DNA of 64,000 nt from Bacillus sp. N1-1 (lineage in GTDB: Bacteria; Bacillota; Bacilli; Bacillales; Guptibacillaceae): positions 3,844,001-3,908,000 of the forward strand of contig NZ_CP046564.1 of NCBI RefSeq assembly GCF_009818105.1. Direction: 5' to 3'. The position numbers and the translations under genes were made by a program. Below, one piece after another: positions 43,664-52,262 of the stretch. The notes beneath the pieces were generated by a model, which had not been told where the DNA came from, ran no database searches, and saw only the letters and a list, made by a program, of their open reading frames with translations. Each line of letters opens with the position of its first letter. The first letter of the stretch is position 1.

Positions 43664-44329
43664 TCATTTTATGAATTCGTTTTCAAAAACGACGTTATTA
43701 TTTTCTTCTATTAGCTTTGCAACATATTGCCTTGCCAATTCTCTTAAACTCTCAAAATCTTCATTTGTCGATAGTAGATTAGGTTGAACAAGTTGACTCC
43801 CAATCCCTACAACTTTTGCTCCAGCTTCAAAGTAATCCAACATATTTTCCTTATCGATTCCACCAGTTGCCATAATTTGAAGTTGAGGAAGAGGTCCAAG
43901 AATGTTTTTAATATAACCTGCCCCCATGCTGTTAGCCGGAAAAACCTTTACCATATCAGCTCCAGCTTCATAAGCTTTCAACATTTCCGTTGGCGTCAAG
44001 GCACCGATAATGCACGGAACTCCATACCTTTTTGCGACCTTCACTGTATGCTCATTAACCGTCGGTGAAACGATAAACTGAGCACCAGCCATAATGACTG
44101 CTCTAGCTGTTTCGCCATCTAATACTGTCCCAGCACCTACTAACAATCCTTCAACCTTATCTCTAACATCCCTAATCATTTTTTCAACCTCTGGTGTTTC
44201 TGCTGTAATCTCAATTGCTTTAATCCCACCCTCAAATAGTGCCTGGGCTATTGGTAAAATATTATCTTGACTCGCTTTGCGGATAACGGGGACAACTTTT
44301 GCTTCTTGTACCTTTTGTAAGCTGGTCAA
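43664..44329 (-). CDS. eda: KDPG/KHG aldolase
   Basis: 221 residues, class I aldolase. Schiff-base lysine in DMVKVFPANSMGAGYIKN and catalytic Glu in IKAIEITAETPEVE. It splits 2-keto-3-deoxy-6-phosphogluconate into pyruvate and glyceraldehyde-3-P, the step after the kinase at 45523. Start set at TTG 44329 because AGAGG lies suitably upstream; GTG 44338 is part of that ribosome site. Confidence 0.9.
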   Translation of the reverse strand: MTSLQKVQEAKVVPVIRKASQDNILPIAQALFEGGIKAIEITAETPEVEKMIRDVRDKVEGLLVGAGTVLDGETARAVIMAGAQFIVSPTVNEHTVKVAKRYGVPCIIGALTPTEMLKAYEAGADMVKVFPANSMGAGYIKNILGPLPQLQIMATGGIDKENMLDYFEAGAKVVGIGSQLVQPNLLSTNEDFESLRELARQYVAKLIEENNNVVFENEFIK

Positions 44330-44340
44330 TTTACACACCT

Positions 44341-44895
44341 CTATTCCATATTTGCATGTTTGGCTGTCATTTTTTCATTATCAGTTTTTTTAGATTGATT
44401 GATCGTGTAGATGATAATAGCGTCCAAGAGCAAATGCAGCGATTGATCAAATTGATTTCCAAGAGGTTGAATCGTATCAGGCTCTCCTGGCAATCTTTTT
44501 TTAGTAGCTGCAGGGACAACTAGTAAATGGTCACTTAATTCAGCTAGCCTGGAGTGTTCATTCGTAGTAATTGCTGATATGCGAGCGCCAAGTTCTTTTG
44601 CCTTTTCAGCAAAATAACAAATAGACTGAGTTGAACCTGAACCAGAGATAGCGAGCAACAAATCATCTTTTTCGATATTCGGAGTGATCGTTTCACCCGT
44701 AACATAAACTTCATATCCTCCGTGCATTAATCTCATCGCAAAGGCCTTGCCCATCAGTCCAGAGCGTCCTTCTCCAGTCACAAAAATTCGTTTAGCTCCC
44801 TCTATGTAAGAAGAGAGGTGCTTCGCTTGATCTTCGTTCACTTCTGTTAAAACCTGTTTTATTTCATTAACGACAGTTTGAATGACTTCTTTCAT
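44341..44895 (-). CDS. hxlB: 6-phospho-3-hexuloisomerase HxlB
   Basis: 184-residue SIS protein: GEGRSGLMGKAFAMRLMHGG and LLLAISGSGSTQSICYFAEKAKELGA. The C-terminus (TIQPLGNQFDQSLHLLLDAIIIY, ending HANME) matches B. subtilis HxlB well. It isomerises arabino-3-hexulose-6-P to fructose-6-P in the formaldehyde-fixing RuMP route. Overlaps hxlA by 29 bases. Confidence 0.9.
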   Translation of the reverse strand: MKEVIQTVVNEIKQVLTEVNEDQAKHLSSYIEGAKRIFVTGEGRSGLMGKAFAMRLMHGGYEVYVTGETITPNIEKDDLLLAISGSGSTQSICYFAEKAKELGARISAITTNEHSRLAELSDHLLVVPAATKKRLPGEPDTIQPLGNQFDQSLHLLLDAIIIYTINQSKKTDNEKMTAKHANME

Positions 44896-45517
44896 ACTCC
44901 TGGATCGCCTCCTTTATTTGTGTAGCCGCGTGTCTACGATTCGCCTGTTTAGTAATACCTCCTCCAACAATTAAAGTATGAGGATTGTAAGGAAGGATCC
45001 TTGGAAGCGATTCAAGATTGATTCCACCAGCGACAGCGACTTGTAAACCTTGAATTTCATTCACAAGTTCAAAAATATCACCGGTGATACTTCCATTTTT
45101 CTGCATGTCTTTCCCAAAATGGAGGCTCACCAGATCCACTCCTAGTTCTCGAATCTGCCGTATGCGATTCTTATTAGAAACGCCCAATAAATCAACCATA
45201 ACCCTTCCCTCATACGCTAAAGCGACATGCAACATGTCTGATATCGTTTGATCTGACGCAAAAGCCATAACAGTCGTAATGTCAGCGCCAGCCTCATAAG
45301 CCTGAGCAGCTTCATATTTTCCAGCGTCACAGGTTTTCATATCTGCTACGATCGTTGTTTCAGGGAAGTTTTCTCTAATATCTCTTACGATTGACATCCC
45401 ATATTCTTTTATGACGCCTGTCCCTATCTCAATCCAGTCAATGGAATCAGATGTCTCCTCAAGGATTTTCAAACACTCTTCATACGATAGCCTGTCTAGT
45501 GCTATTTGAAGTTTCAC
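44867..45517 (-). CDS. hxlA: 3-hexulose-6-phosphate synthase HxlA-like
   Basis: 216-residue OMP-decarboxylase superfamily barrel. LQIALDRLSYEECLKILEE, IVADMKTCDAGKYEAAQAYEAGADITTVM and VDLLGVSNKNRIRQIRELGVDLVSLHFGKD. The DxKT-DAG pattern favours hexulose-phosphate synthase over 3-keto-gulonate-6-P decarboxylase. GTG 45517 is chosen since GAGGTG sits 6 bases before it. Pairing with hxlB supports formaldehyde fixation or the reverse reaction. Confidence 0.85.
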   Translation of the reverse strand: MKLQIALDRLSYEECLKILEETSDSIDWIEIGTGVIKEYGMSIVRDIRENFPETTIVADMKTCDAGKYEAAQAYEAGADITTVMAFASDQTISDMLHVALAYEGRVMVDLLGVSNKNRIRQIRELGVDLVSLHFGKDMQKNGSITGDIFELVNEIQGLQVAVAGGINLESLPRILPYNPHTLIVGGGITKQANRRHAATQIKEAIQEYERSHSNCR

Positions 45518-45522
45518 CTTGT

Positions 45523-46479
45523 TCACCTCTCAATAAATTCTCTTTCGCCAAGCTGGGTAAGGACTTCACCCAACTCTGGCAGTCCTTCATTATCTCCATA
45601 GACACTTACAACCAAAGAGCCAATGGCGTTAGAAAACTTAAGGGTTCTTTCAAGAGTCCATCCATTTAGTAATCCGTAAACAAATCCTGCATCGAATCCG
45701 TCCCCTGCTCCAACAGTATCCACTACTTTCTTAGGTGGAATTGCTGCAGCATGAACAAGTTCACCATTTTGAAAAGCACTAGCTCCGTCTTTACCTTTTT
45801 TTATCGCAATTGTGGAGATATCATATTTTTGACAAGCCTGCGCAATTTGTGTTGGATCATGGACGCCAAAAAGCAGTTCAGCTTCATCTTCACCAGTAAG
45901 TAATACGTCTACATAAGGAAGAAGCTCAGTTAAACCGCTTCTTGCTTCTTCAGGTGACCACAATTTCAAACGAATGTTAGGATCAAATGTGATAATCGCT
46001 CCATTATCTTTAGCGATCGTAGCAGCTCGTTTAAGAAGAGAGAGATTTTTATGAGGATTAATTGCAGCGAAAACTCCTGTTATATGTAATAGTTTGCAAT
46101 TGCGTAAAGTTACTTCATCAAGAGTCGCTTCTGTTAAAGCCTCTGTAGGGGAATGGTGACGATAGTAGAACGTTTTGCCGCTACCGTCTTCTCTAATTTC
46201 TTTGAAATTTAACGAAGTAGAGTATTGATCCAGCAACTTCACTTCCGAAACATCAATTCCCTCTCCTCTAGCAAAATTGCGTATATATTTTCCAAACTCA
46301 TCATTTCCTAACCTACTGATCCATCCCGTTTGCAAGCCAAGCCTCGCACATCCAATTGCGAAGTTAAATTCAGCACCGCCTGCTTTCCGTTCAAAAGTGG
46401 AAGCATACCTCATTGGTCCGTGGTGGGAGGGGTCAAATGTAATCATGGCATCCCCAATTGTAACAACATCTTTTTTCAT
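45523..46479 (-). CDS. kdgK: PfkB-family 2-keto-3-deoxygluconate kinase
   Basis: 318 residues. Sugar-site GGAEFNFAIGCARLG, the KDG-type TFYYRHHSPTEALTE, and the C-terminal catalytic VDTVGAGDGFDAGF. It phosphorylates KDG to KDPG, the Eda substrate. ATG after GAAGGGAGACC. Stop overlaps the ribosome site of hxlA. Confidence 0.85.
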   Translation of the reverse strand: MKKDVVTIGDAMITFDPSHHGPMRYASTFERKAGGAEFNFAIGCARLGLQTGWISRLGNDEFGKYIRNFARGEGIDVSEVKLLDQYSTSLNFKEIREDGSGKTFYYRHHSPTEALTEATLDEVTLRNCKLLHITGVFAAINPHKNLSLLKRAATIAKDNGAIITFDPNIRLKLWSPEEARSGLTELLPYVDVLLTGEDEAELLFGVHDPTQIAQACQKYDISTIAIKKGKDGASAFQNGELVHAAAIPPKKVVDTVGAGDGFDAGFVYGLLNGWTLERTLKFSNAIGSLVVSVYGDNEGLPELGEVLTQLGEREFIER

Positions 46480-46497
46480 AACTGGTCTCCCTTCAAC

Positions 46498-47505
46498 TTA
46501 GTTAACTGATTCTCTGATCATCAATTTTGGTTCAAAACGATATTCTGGTTGATCATCTCGCACTTTATTTTTCTTGATTTTATCTAGCAAAAGTTCCGCG
46601 GCCATTTTCCCCATTTTGAATGTGGGCTGAGCCACAGCTGTAATAGGTGGATTGTAAAAGCTAGCATACGGTACATCATCAATGCTAATCACCGATAAGT
46701 CTTCTGGGATACTTAAAGATTCTTGTTTCGAAAAACGGAGTACTTCTTTTAGAACGAAATCATTTCCCGCAATAATGCATTCTGGCGGGTTAGATAGCGC
46801 TAACATTTCTTTAAGTGATGAAGCAATGAGGTCAGGATCAACGCATTGGATATACTCTTCTTTTACTGCAATCCCCCTATTTTGAAGAGCTTTTTTATAA
46901 CCTTCTACTCTCTCATATCGTGGTGTGATCTTATCTATGAACGAAGTAGTCATAATAGCGATACGTTCATGACCTTTCTGAACGAAATGCTCAACCGCTA
47001 ATTCAGAAGCTTTTTCATTGTTCAGCATGATAGAAGACGCTGGAATATCTGGCACAGCACGGTCGACAAATACTAATGGATACTTCTCATCCAACATTCT
47101 TTTGTAAAGTTCTCGGTTATCACCAGTCGGAAAGACGATTAATCCGTCTACCTGCTTAGCACGCAACATTTCAATATAACGCTTTTCTTTTACCGGATCA
47201 TCATCTGCATTACAAATGATTGTATGAAAATCTTCTTCGTGACAAACATCTTCCACCGCTCTGCTTACTTCTGTAGAAAAAGTATGAAGGATGTTGGCAA
47301 CAATAACTCCTATCGTCTTTGTAGACTTTTGTTTTAAGCTTCTTGCCACAATATTGGGTTGATAACCCAGCTCTTTAATGGCTGCTTCTACTCTTAATTT
47401 AGTCTGTTCACTCATATAGTCATATCGTTTATTCAAATATTGAGAAACGGTACTCTTTGATACTTGGGCTTTTTGTGCAACATCTGCCATCGTTACAGGT
47501 TTCAT
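46498..47505 (-). CDS. LacI-family repressor
   Basis: 335 residues: N-terminal LacI helix-turn-helix (VTMADVAQKAQVSKSTVSQYLNKRYDYMSEQTKLRVEAAI), hinge with KELGYQPNIVARSL, and a periplasmic-binding-like effector domain. First gene of its operon, under operators at 47536-47560, so it is autoregulated. The effector is probably KDG or a related intermediate; inferred from the genes it controls. Confidence 0.93.
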   Translation of the reverse strand: MKPVTMADVAQKAQVSKSTVSQYLNKRYDYMSEQTKLRVEAAIKELGYQPNIVARSLKQKSTKTIGVIVANILHTFSTEVSRAVEDVCHEEDFHTIICNADDDPVKEKRYIEMLRAKQVDGLIVFPTGDNRELYKRMLDEKYPLVFVDRAVPDIPASSIMLNNEKASELAVEHFVQKGHERIAIMTTSFIDKITPRYERVEGYKKALQNRGIAVKEEYIQCVDPDLIASSLKEMLALSNPPECIIAGNDFVLKEVLRFSKQESLSIPEDLSVISIDDVPYASFYNPPITAVAQPTFKMGKMAAELLLDKIKKNKVRDDQPEYRFEPKLMIRESVN

Positions 47506-47535
47506 AAATCATTCTCCATATCTCAATTAGTTTAC

Positions 47536-47560
47536 TAAACCGATTTAGTAAATCGATTTA
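47536..47560. promoter_or_regulatory. Two adjacent LacI-type operators
   Basis: TAAACCGATTTA (47536-47547) and the perfect palindrome TAAATCGATTTA (47549-47560), centred on CG as LacI operators are. They lie between the promoter and the lacI gene, which is read on the minus strand. Confidence 0.75.
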
Positions 47561-47565
47561 TCTGT

Positions 47566-47594
47566 ATTATAAAATGAATGTAAGCGTTTTACAA
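47566..47594 (-). promoter_or_regulatory. Promoter of the lacI-kdgK-hxl-eda-TRAP operon
   Basis: Minus strand TTGTAA (47594-47589), 17 bases, TATAAT (47571-47566). Confidence 0.7.
47579..47593. promoter_or_regulatory. cre-like site overlapping the promoter
   Basis: TGTAAGCGTTTTACA resembles the CcpA cre with one extra base. It covers the -35 and spacer, suggesting catabolite repression. Confidence 0.5.
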
Positions 47595-47633
47595 CCTCAA
47601 AAGAGGAAATAGTTAGATTTTTTAATTTTTATC

Positions 47634-47667
47634 AAAAAAAGAGAACAGAGGTTAATCTGTTCTCTCT
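47634..47667 (-). terminator. Terminator of the hisK-like gene
   Basis: AGAGAACAGATT and the CTCTGTTCTCT arm, then TTTTTTT on the minus strand. Confidence 0.85.
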
Positions 47668-47677
47668 GCTCTTCCTC

Positions 47678-48484
47678 CTACAACCCAACAAACTCCTTCT
47701 TCTGCTCTCGAAACACCGTCCAGTTCTTAAATCCAATCTCCTTCAGTTTTGCGCGAACTTCTTCAAACTCTTCCCCTACACGCGATGGCCAATGAGCGTC
47801 GGAACCAAATGTTACACCTACACCGTAATGGCACGCCATTTCAAGCATGTCATTCGCCGGATACCAGCCACCGCAGTCTTTATGCTTGCCCGATGTGTTG
47901 ATTTCAATCGTTGATTCGAGCTCCCCTAGTCGCTTGATCGCTTTTTCAACTTCAGGCGTTTCAACATTTGTGAAATCGGGATAAAATCCTTTCATGGCAT
48001 CAATATGAGCCAAAATATCAAAAACGCCGCTTTCAGCTGATTCAACAATTAACTTGTAATAATGTTCTTTCTCCTTCCGAATGTCTTCTTCGGTTAATTT
48101 CTCCCATCGACTTTTATCAAAGATGTTGTTTCCATTACTAAAATGAACGGAGCCGATAATGTAATCGAATGGATACTGGTCATAAATGCTTTTATATAGC
48201 GGATAATGCTCTTGAAAGAAATCAGATTCTACCCCGAGTAAGACGTCAATCTTACCTCGATACTTTTCTTTTAAGGTGAGTACCTCCTCGACATAAGAAG
48301 CAAACTCGCTCTTTGCCATTGCGATGCGCGGCAATGCTCGATCCTTTTCACTCGCAAAAAACGGCGAATGATCCGATATCCCAATCATCTGAAGATCATT
48401 TTGAATCGCTGCTTTTATGTACTCTTCAATCGTAGCCTCAGCGTGCCCGCAACGTTCATGGTGCGTATGGTAATCAAATTTCAT
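47678..48484 (-). CDS. PHP-family histidinol-phosphatase-like enzyme
   Basis: 268 residues. N-terminal metal motif KFDYHTHHERCGH, then GISDHSPFF, LGVESDF, DYIIGSVHF, ILAHIDAMK and FGSDAHWPSRVGE: the complete metal-binding set of PHP phosphatases. HisK-type histidinol phosphatases in Bacilli look like this; other phosphoesters are possible. Start chosen at ATG 48484, spaced 8 from GGAAGGGG (ATG 48487 also possible). Confidence 0.85.
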   Translation of the reverse strand: MKFDYHTHHERCGHAEATIEEYIKAAIQNDLQMIGISDHSPFFASEKDRALPRIAMAKSEFASYVEEVLTLKEKYRGKIDVLLGVESDFFQEHYPLYKSIYDQYPFDYIIGSVHFSNGNNIFDKSRWEKLTEEDIRKEKEHYYKLIVESAESGVFDILAHIDAMKGFYPDFTNVETPEVEKAIKRLGELESTIEINTSGKHKDCGGWYPANDMLEMACHYGVGVTFGSDAHWPSRVGEEFEEVRAKLKEIGFKNWTVFREQKKEFVGL

Positions 48485-48579
48485 CATTTTTACCCCTTCC
48501 AAATAATAGTAAGTATTTACATCGTAATCCTATCCTAACCCTTCTACTCTATAAGACTATTTTCCTCTCGACATCAACT

Positions 48580-48605
48580 GACAAATAACGGGTGGTGCCT
48601 GTCAC
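48580..48605 (+). repeat. REP-like element, copy f (short, inverted loop)
   Basis: GACAAATAACGGGTGGTGCC then TGTCAC. As in copy e, the hairpin loop is reversed relative to the majority. Confidence 0.8.
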
Positions 48606-48793
48606 TCTGTATTTAGAAATGATGAACTTTCTTATGAGAAAGGTCCTGATTTGTAATGCCGTACTCTATCGTTATATTTCCCTAGATTACTAGCTTATTC
48701 GAAGCTTTCAAGAGACCTCCCTCTTATTTCTACGTTCTTTTCCCCTCATCAGCTCTTATCTTCAACAGCCCGCTTCTATTCTATATGCGCTTT

Positions 48794-48813
48794 ATGTAAA
48801 TCTGAGTTTACAT
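48794..48813. promoter_or_regulatory. Inverted repeat upstream of the GDPD gene
   Basis: ATGTAAA-TCTGAG-TTTACAT has perfect 7-base arms. A TATACT-like -10 follows at about 48822, so this could be an operator. The rest of 48485-48861 holds only REP copy f. Confidence 0.4.
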
Positions 48814-48861
48814 GAAGCGATTATACTATCAGTTGTAGTGAACTTTGAAAGGATGATGAAG

Positions 48862-49755
48862 ATGAAGCGGAGCAAGAAAATAGCAGCCTTAACGATGAGT
48901 ATCGCCTTAGTTGGAAGTTTACTTTCGACAGGGGCTGCCTCAGCGAGTGGAAATGAAAAAACACCAAGTATGAACACTAGCAAACTACTAAACGTTGCGC
49001 ACCGAGGAGCTTCAGGACATGCACCTGAACACACGATTCCATCCTATGAACTCGGTGAAGAAATGAAAGGAGACTACATCGAAGTAGACCTTCAGATGAC
49101 GAAGGATGGAACGCTTATCGCGATGCATGATGAGTCAGTTGATCGGACCACAAACGGGACAGGCCTCGTAAAAGACTATACGCTTGAACAAATAAAAGAG
49201 TTAGATGCTGGTAGCTGGTTTAATGAAAAATATCCTGAGAAAGCTAATCCAGCTTACGAAGGAATTCAAGTACCTACGCTTGAAGAAGTGATTCAAACTT
49301 TTGGGACAGGCGCTCGCTATTATATTGAAACAAAATCACCTGACGTTTATCCTGGCATGGAAGAAGAATTACTTCGCGTTCTGAACAAATATAATTTAAC
49401 AGGTGTTAATGAACGATCTAGCAAAGTGTTCATCCAATCATTCAGTCAAGCAAGTTTATTGAAAATGCATAACCTGAATCCAAACTTGCCGCTCATTCAG
49501 CTAATTTCTTATAAAGAGCCTGCTACTATATCAAGTGATGAACTACAAGAGCTCTCTGAATACGCTGTCGGTATTGGAATGTCTGCTTCAAAAATTGATG
49601 AAACCTACGTCCAAAAAGTGAGAAATGCAGGATTGCTCATCCACCCTTATACGGTAAATGACAAAGAAGAAATGACGCGCTTATTGGACTGGGGCGTTAC
49701 GGGTATGTTTACGAACTATCCTGATCTTTTGAATGATGTACTACATGGTAAATAA
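48862..49755 (+). CDS. Secreted glycerophosphodiester phosphodiesterase
   Basis: 297 residues. Signal peptide [20 protein letters not shown], cleavage near ASA. GDPD motifs [50 protein letters not shown] and [17 protein letters not shown] carry the catalytic histidines and acidic metal ligands. Releases glycerol-3-P from glycerophosphodiesters or teichoic acid fragments. ATG 48862 is chosen from AAAGG spacing; several upstream starts are in frame. Confidence 0.9.
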   Translation: MKRSKKIAALTMSIALVGSLLSTGAASASGNEKTPSMNTSKLLNVAHRGASGHAPEHTIPSYELGEEMKGDYIEVDLQMTKDGTLIAMHDESVDRTTNGTGLVKDYTLEQIKELDAGSWFNEKYPEKANPAYEGIQVPTLEEVIQTFGTGARYYIETKSPDVYPGMEEELLRVLNKYNLTGVNERSSKVFIQSFSQASLLKMHNLNPNLPLIQLISYKEPATISSDELQELSEYAVGIGMSASKIDETYVQKVRNAGLLIHPYTVNDKEEMTRLLDWGVTGMFTNYPDLLNDVLHGK

Positions 49756-49764
49756 ACGCTTCGA

Positions 49765-49806
49765 CAAAAAAGGTCCTCGTTGGTTACTACCAACAAGGAC
49801 CTTTTT
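49765..49806 (+). terminator. Bidirectional terminator between GDPD and ankyrin gene
   Basis: AAAAAGGTCCTCGTTGG/CCAACAAGGACCTTTTT with runs of A and T on both sides, serving both convergent genes. Confidence 0.9.
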
Positions 49807-49811
49807 GACAT

Positions 49812-50777
49812 TTACCAGCCATATTGCTGAAGGAGCTCTGACACCGCCGTATGATCGCTCTCTTCCGCTATCGCAAATGCCTCTTCACTTTCCTCAATAG
49901 AAGAAGGAAGGGCTCCCGCTACGAGGAATGCTTCAACAAGGGAAGTGTTTTCTTGTTTGATTGCTTCGAATAGCAATGGCTCCCCTTCGTAACGAGCATT
50001 CGCATCGCCCCCTCTACCTAATAGCAAAGAAACGAGTTCGGGAGACTTTTCTTTGGTGACTGCCGTAACTAGCGCACTTTCATCGTTTTTCTCCACCGTA
50101 AAGTTTGGATTTGCTCCAGAATCAAGTAGTAGTGCAATTGTTTCTTCATTTCCTTGAACGATGGAATAAGTTAATAGAGTATAATGCTCGCCTTCCACTT
50201 CTATTTCAAGATTAGGATTATAACCATTGTGTAATAAAATTTTGATAAGCTCGATGTTTTCTTCCTGTACAGCTTTTGCTAACATTCGCTCATTGCCGAT
50301 TTCAAAATGAGCACCCATTTTTAATAGCAAGTCAACAATTTCGTTATTTTCTTGTTCGACTGCTACTTCTAGAAGGTTCTCATTTTTCTCATGATTCACT
50401 TCAGCATCCCCATCGTGATCAGATTCTTCATGATCATGTACCTCTACCCCGTTCAAAAGTAGGAACTCGACAAGCTTACTATCTCCTTCCATGACCGCAT
50501 AAGTGATTGGCGATACGCCATCATCATTTACTGTGTCCGGTGAAACGCCCTCGTGAAAAAGATCCTCCATCTCCTTTAATGTCGTTTCATCCGAACGATT
50601 CTGATAGAGAAGTTCCCACAATTGGTCTTCTTCAGTAAGAACTTCGGTATCTGTTCCTTGGTTTTCTGCACTAACTTCTTTATGTGATTCAGACGTCGTT
50701 TTATCTCGATTTAATTCAGAACATGCTGCTACTACGATCAACATAGGCATGATCATCCAAAGTAACTTTCGCTTCAT
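49812..50777 (-). CDS. Ankyrin-repeat lipoprotein
   Basis: 321 residues. Lipobox VVAACS; acidic linker, then about six ankyrin repeats (for example GVSPITYAVMEGDSKLVEFLLLNGVEVH, ENLLEVAVEQENNEIVDLLLKMGAHFE and HYTLLTYSIVQGNEETIALLLDSGANPN). A surface-anchored protein-protein interaction scaffold; partner unknown. Confidence 0.9.
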   Translation of the reverse strand: MKRKLLWMIMPMLIVVAACSELNRDKTTSESHKEVSAENQGTDTEVLTEEDQLWELLYQNRSDETTLKEMEDLFHEGVSPDTVNDDGVSPITYAVMEGDSKLVEFLLLNGVEVHDHEESDHDGDAEVNHEKNENLLEVAVEQENNEIVDLLLKMGAHFEIGNERMLAKAVQEENIELIKILLHNGYNPNLEIEVEGEHYTLLTYSIVQGNEETIALLLDSGANPNFTVEKNDESALVTAVTKEKSPELVSLLLGRGGDANARYEGEPLLFEAIKQENTSLVEAFLVAGALPSSIEESEEAFAIAEESDHTAVSELLQQYGW

Positions 50778-50931
50778 TATTTCCCTCCAACTGTCTAAAA
50801 AGTCAATTCCTAAACCATTATATCGCGAATCACTGTGAGGAAAGATTAATATTTAGTGAAATTTGTCTTCGAATGGGACAACTTCCGCCTGTCATACACT
50901 TTAATAGTCAAGCTTCAGGGAGGACGAGACG

Positions 50932-51408
50932 TTGTCATATTTTAAAACGAGGGGGAAGCGCGGAGGTTCAGGAAAAGTCATTTTTAGCTTAATCGTCTTG
51001 CTGCTTCTCGGTGGCAGCATCGCAATTTGGATCTGGCAACAACCAAAATCACAAGCTGTAGCAACTGTAAAAGAGTTTTATTTATATGAACAAAGTGGTG
51101 ATTTCAAAAAATCCTGGGCGCTGTTTCACTCTGAAATCAAGAACCGTTTTTCAGATGAACAATACAGCCAATTACGCTCTCAACTGATCACGCAGGATAT
51201 TGGGGCAACGTCATTTACTTTTGATGTTGGCAAAGTGAAGACAAAAAAGAACTGGCGCTCCGGAGTAAACAGCGTCATTATGAAAAAAGTCTATGCGATA
51301 AAAGTAACACAGCATTTTCAAAATCAGTTCGGGAACTTTGATCTCGTTCAGGAAGTGTTCGTCGTCAAAGAAGAAGGAGAATTTAGAGTTTTGTGGGACT
51401 ATAAATGA
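50932..51408 (+). CDS. Membrane-anchored hypothetical protein
   Basis: 158 residues: positively charged N-terminus KTRGKRGGSGK, one membrane helix (VIFSLIVLLLLGGSIAIWIW), then an extracellular domain resembling NTF2-like/DUF4878 folds (VKEFYLYEQSGDFKKSWALFHSEIKNRF). TTG start after AGGGAGGACGAGACG. Function unknown. Divergent from the ankyrin gene. Confidence 0.75.
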   Translation: MSYFKTRGKRGGSGKVIFSLIVLLLLGGSIAIWIWQQPKSQAVATVKEFYLYEQSGDFKKSWALFHSEIKNRFSDEQYSQLRSQLITQDIGATSFTFDVGKVKTKKNWRSGVNSVIMKKVYAIKVTQHFQNQFGNFDLVQEVFVVKEEGEFRVLWDYK

Positions 51409-51421
51409 CGAGGAATTTAAC

Positions 51422-51439
51422 TAAACAAACGTTTGTTTA
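51422..51439. repeat. 18-base perfect palindrome TAAACAAACGTTTGTTTA
   Basis: TAAACAAACGTTTGTTTA, between a stop codon and its terminator. A near-identical copy is at 59541-59558, in the same position relative to another gene. Confidence 0.7.
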
Positions 51440-51441
51440 AG

Positions 51442-51470
51442 AAAAAGGTGCTGGACGAAGCATCTTTTTT
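51442..51470. terminator. Bidirectional terminator
   Basis: AGGTGCT pairs with AGCATCT (one G-U) and both sides have A/T runs, so it can end the membrane-protein gene and the transposase gene. Confidence 0.75.
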
Positions 51471-51478
51471 GATTTGCT

Positions 51479-52060
51479 TTATTTTGATAAGGGCGATGCC
51501 ACAGTGAGTTCCTCTCGTGCGGACACATAATCACGGTATTGTTTTTTCTTTTGTGGAAGTGTACCTGGGTAGCCTTCTACTAGTGGAAGTACGTTAAGAT
51601 AAGGTTTCTTCATAGGGACTTTCACACCATAATAGCGATAACTGGACCATGGATAATCTGCTGGTTGTAATACGAGGTTTGCTTTCATTGGATTGAGGTG
51701 AATATAGCGACTAACTTCTAACATATTCGCCAGGGTATTGAGCGGTTCATCAAAATAACGTTTTTCAAAAACGTGACCCGTCAGTTCATATCGACTATTA
51801 AAATAGGTAGCGTAACGCTTGTTCACAAGTGACATGATTTTCGAAATAGGCTGCTCTATTGATCTAAGTTGGAGGTGATAGTGGTTGTTCATCAAACAAT
51901 AAGAAGCTAATTCAAATGGGTGTGTTTCGAAGACTTGCTGAAGGATATACAAAAACGTGCGGTAATCTCTTTCATCTTTAAAAAGGAGATCTTTTCGGTT
52001 TCCTCGACTTACAATGTGATAAAAATGATTTGGGAGCCAGACCCTCGGTTTTCTCACCAT
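51479..52060 (-). CDS. REP-associated tyrosine transposase (RAYT)
   Basis: 193 residues, IS200/IS605-like Y1 family (TnpA_REP). HUH motif in CLMNNHYHLQLR; the catalytic Tyr is among NKRYATYFNSRYELTGHVFEKRYF; other family signatures are FYHIVSRGNRKDLLFKDERDY and VSRYIHLNPMKANLV. Start chosen at ATG 52060 (VRKPRVWLPNHF) by homology; no good ribosome site. An in-frame longer reading runs through REP copy g and is probably spurious. It acts on single-stranded hairpins and is the obvious mobiliser of the eleven repeats found here. No second ORF or terminal inverted repeats. Confidence 0.9.
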   Translation of the reverse strand: MVRKPRVWLPNHFYHIVSRGNRKDLLFKDERDYRTFLYILQQVFETHPFELASYCLMNNHYHLQLRSIEQPISKIMSLVNKRYATYFNSRYELTGHVFEKRYFDEPLNTLANMLEVSRYIHLNPMKANLVLQPADYPWSSYRYYGVKVPMKKPYLNVLPLVEGYPGTLPQKKKQYRDYVSAREELTVASPLSK

Positions 52061-52195
52061 CTCGTGTATGTTGCTGAATGAGAATAGAAAGGCCATTTGC
52101 CCCATGGAAGCTTCGTCAAAGTTCTTCCTCCTCCGCTTTTTTTCTTCTCTTTCTCCAAGAATAATCTCCCTTTTCCTACTCGTCAATGTAATCTC

Positions 52196-52224
52196 TTCGA
52201 CAAATACCGGGCGGTGACAGGCAC
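52196..52224 (-). repeat. REP-like element, copy g, beside the RAYT gene
   Basis: TTCGACAAATACCGGGCGGTG then ACAGGCAC. It lies 136 bases upstream of the transposase start, a usual place for RAYT-associated REPs. Confidence 0.85.
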
Positions 52225-52262
52225 TCTCCAACTCTCCACTCGTCCGCACTCGCCCAGCACTC

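Noticed and set aside
44867..45517. 3-keto-L-gulonate-6-phosphate decarboxylase instead of HxlA
   Set aside because: The superfamily is the same, but the DMKTCDAG motif and fusion-like overlap with hxlB favour hexulose-phosphate synthase.
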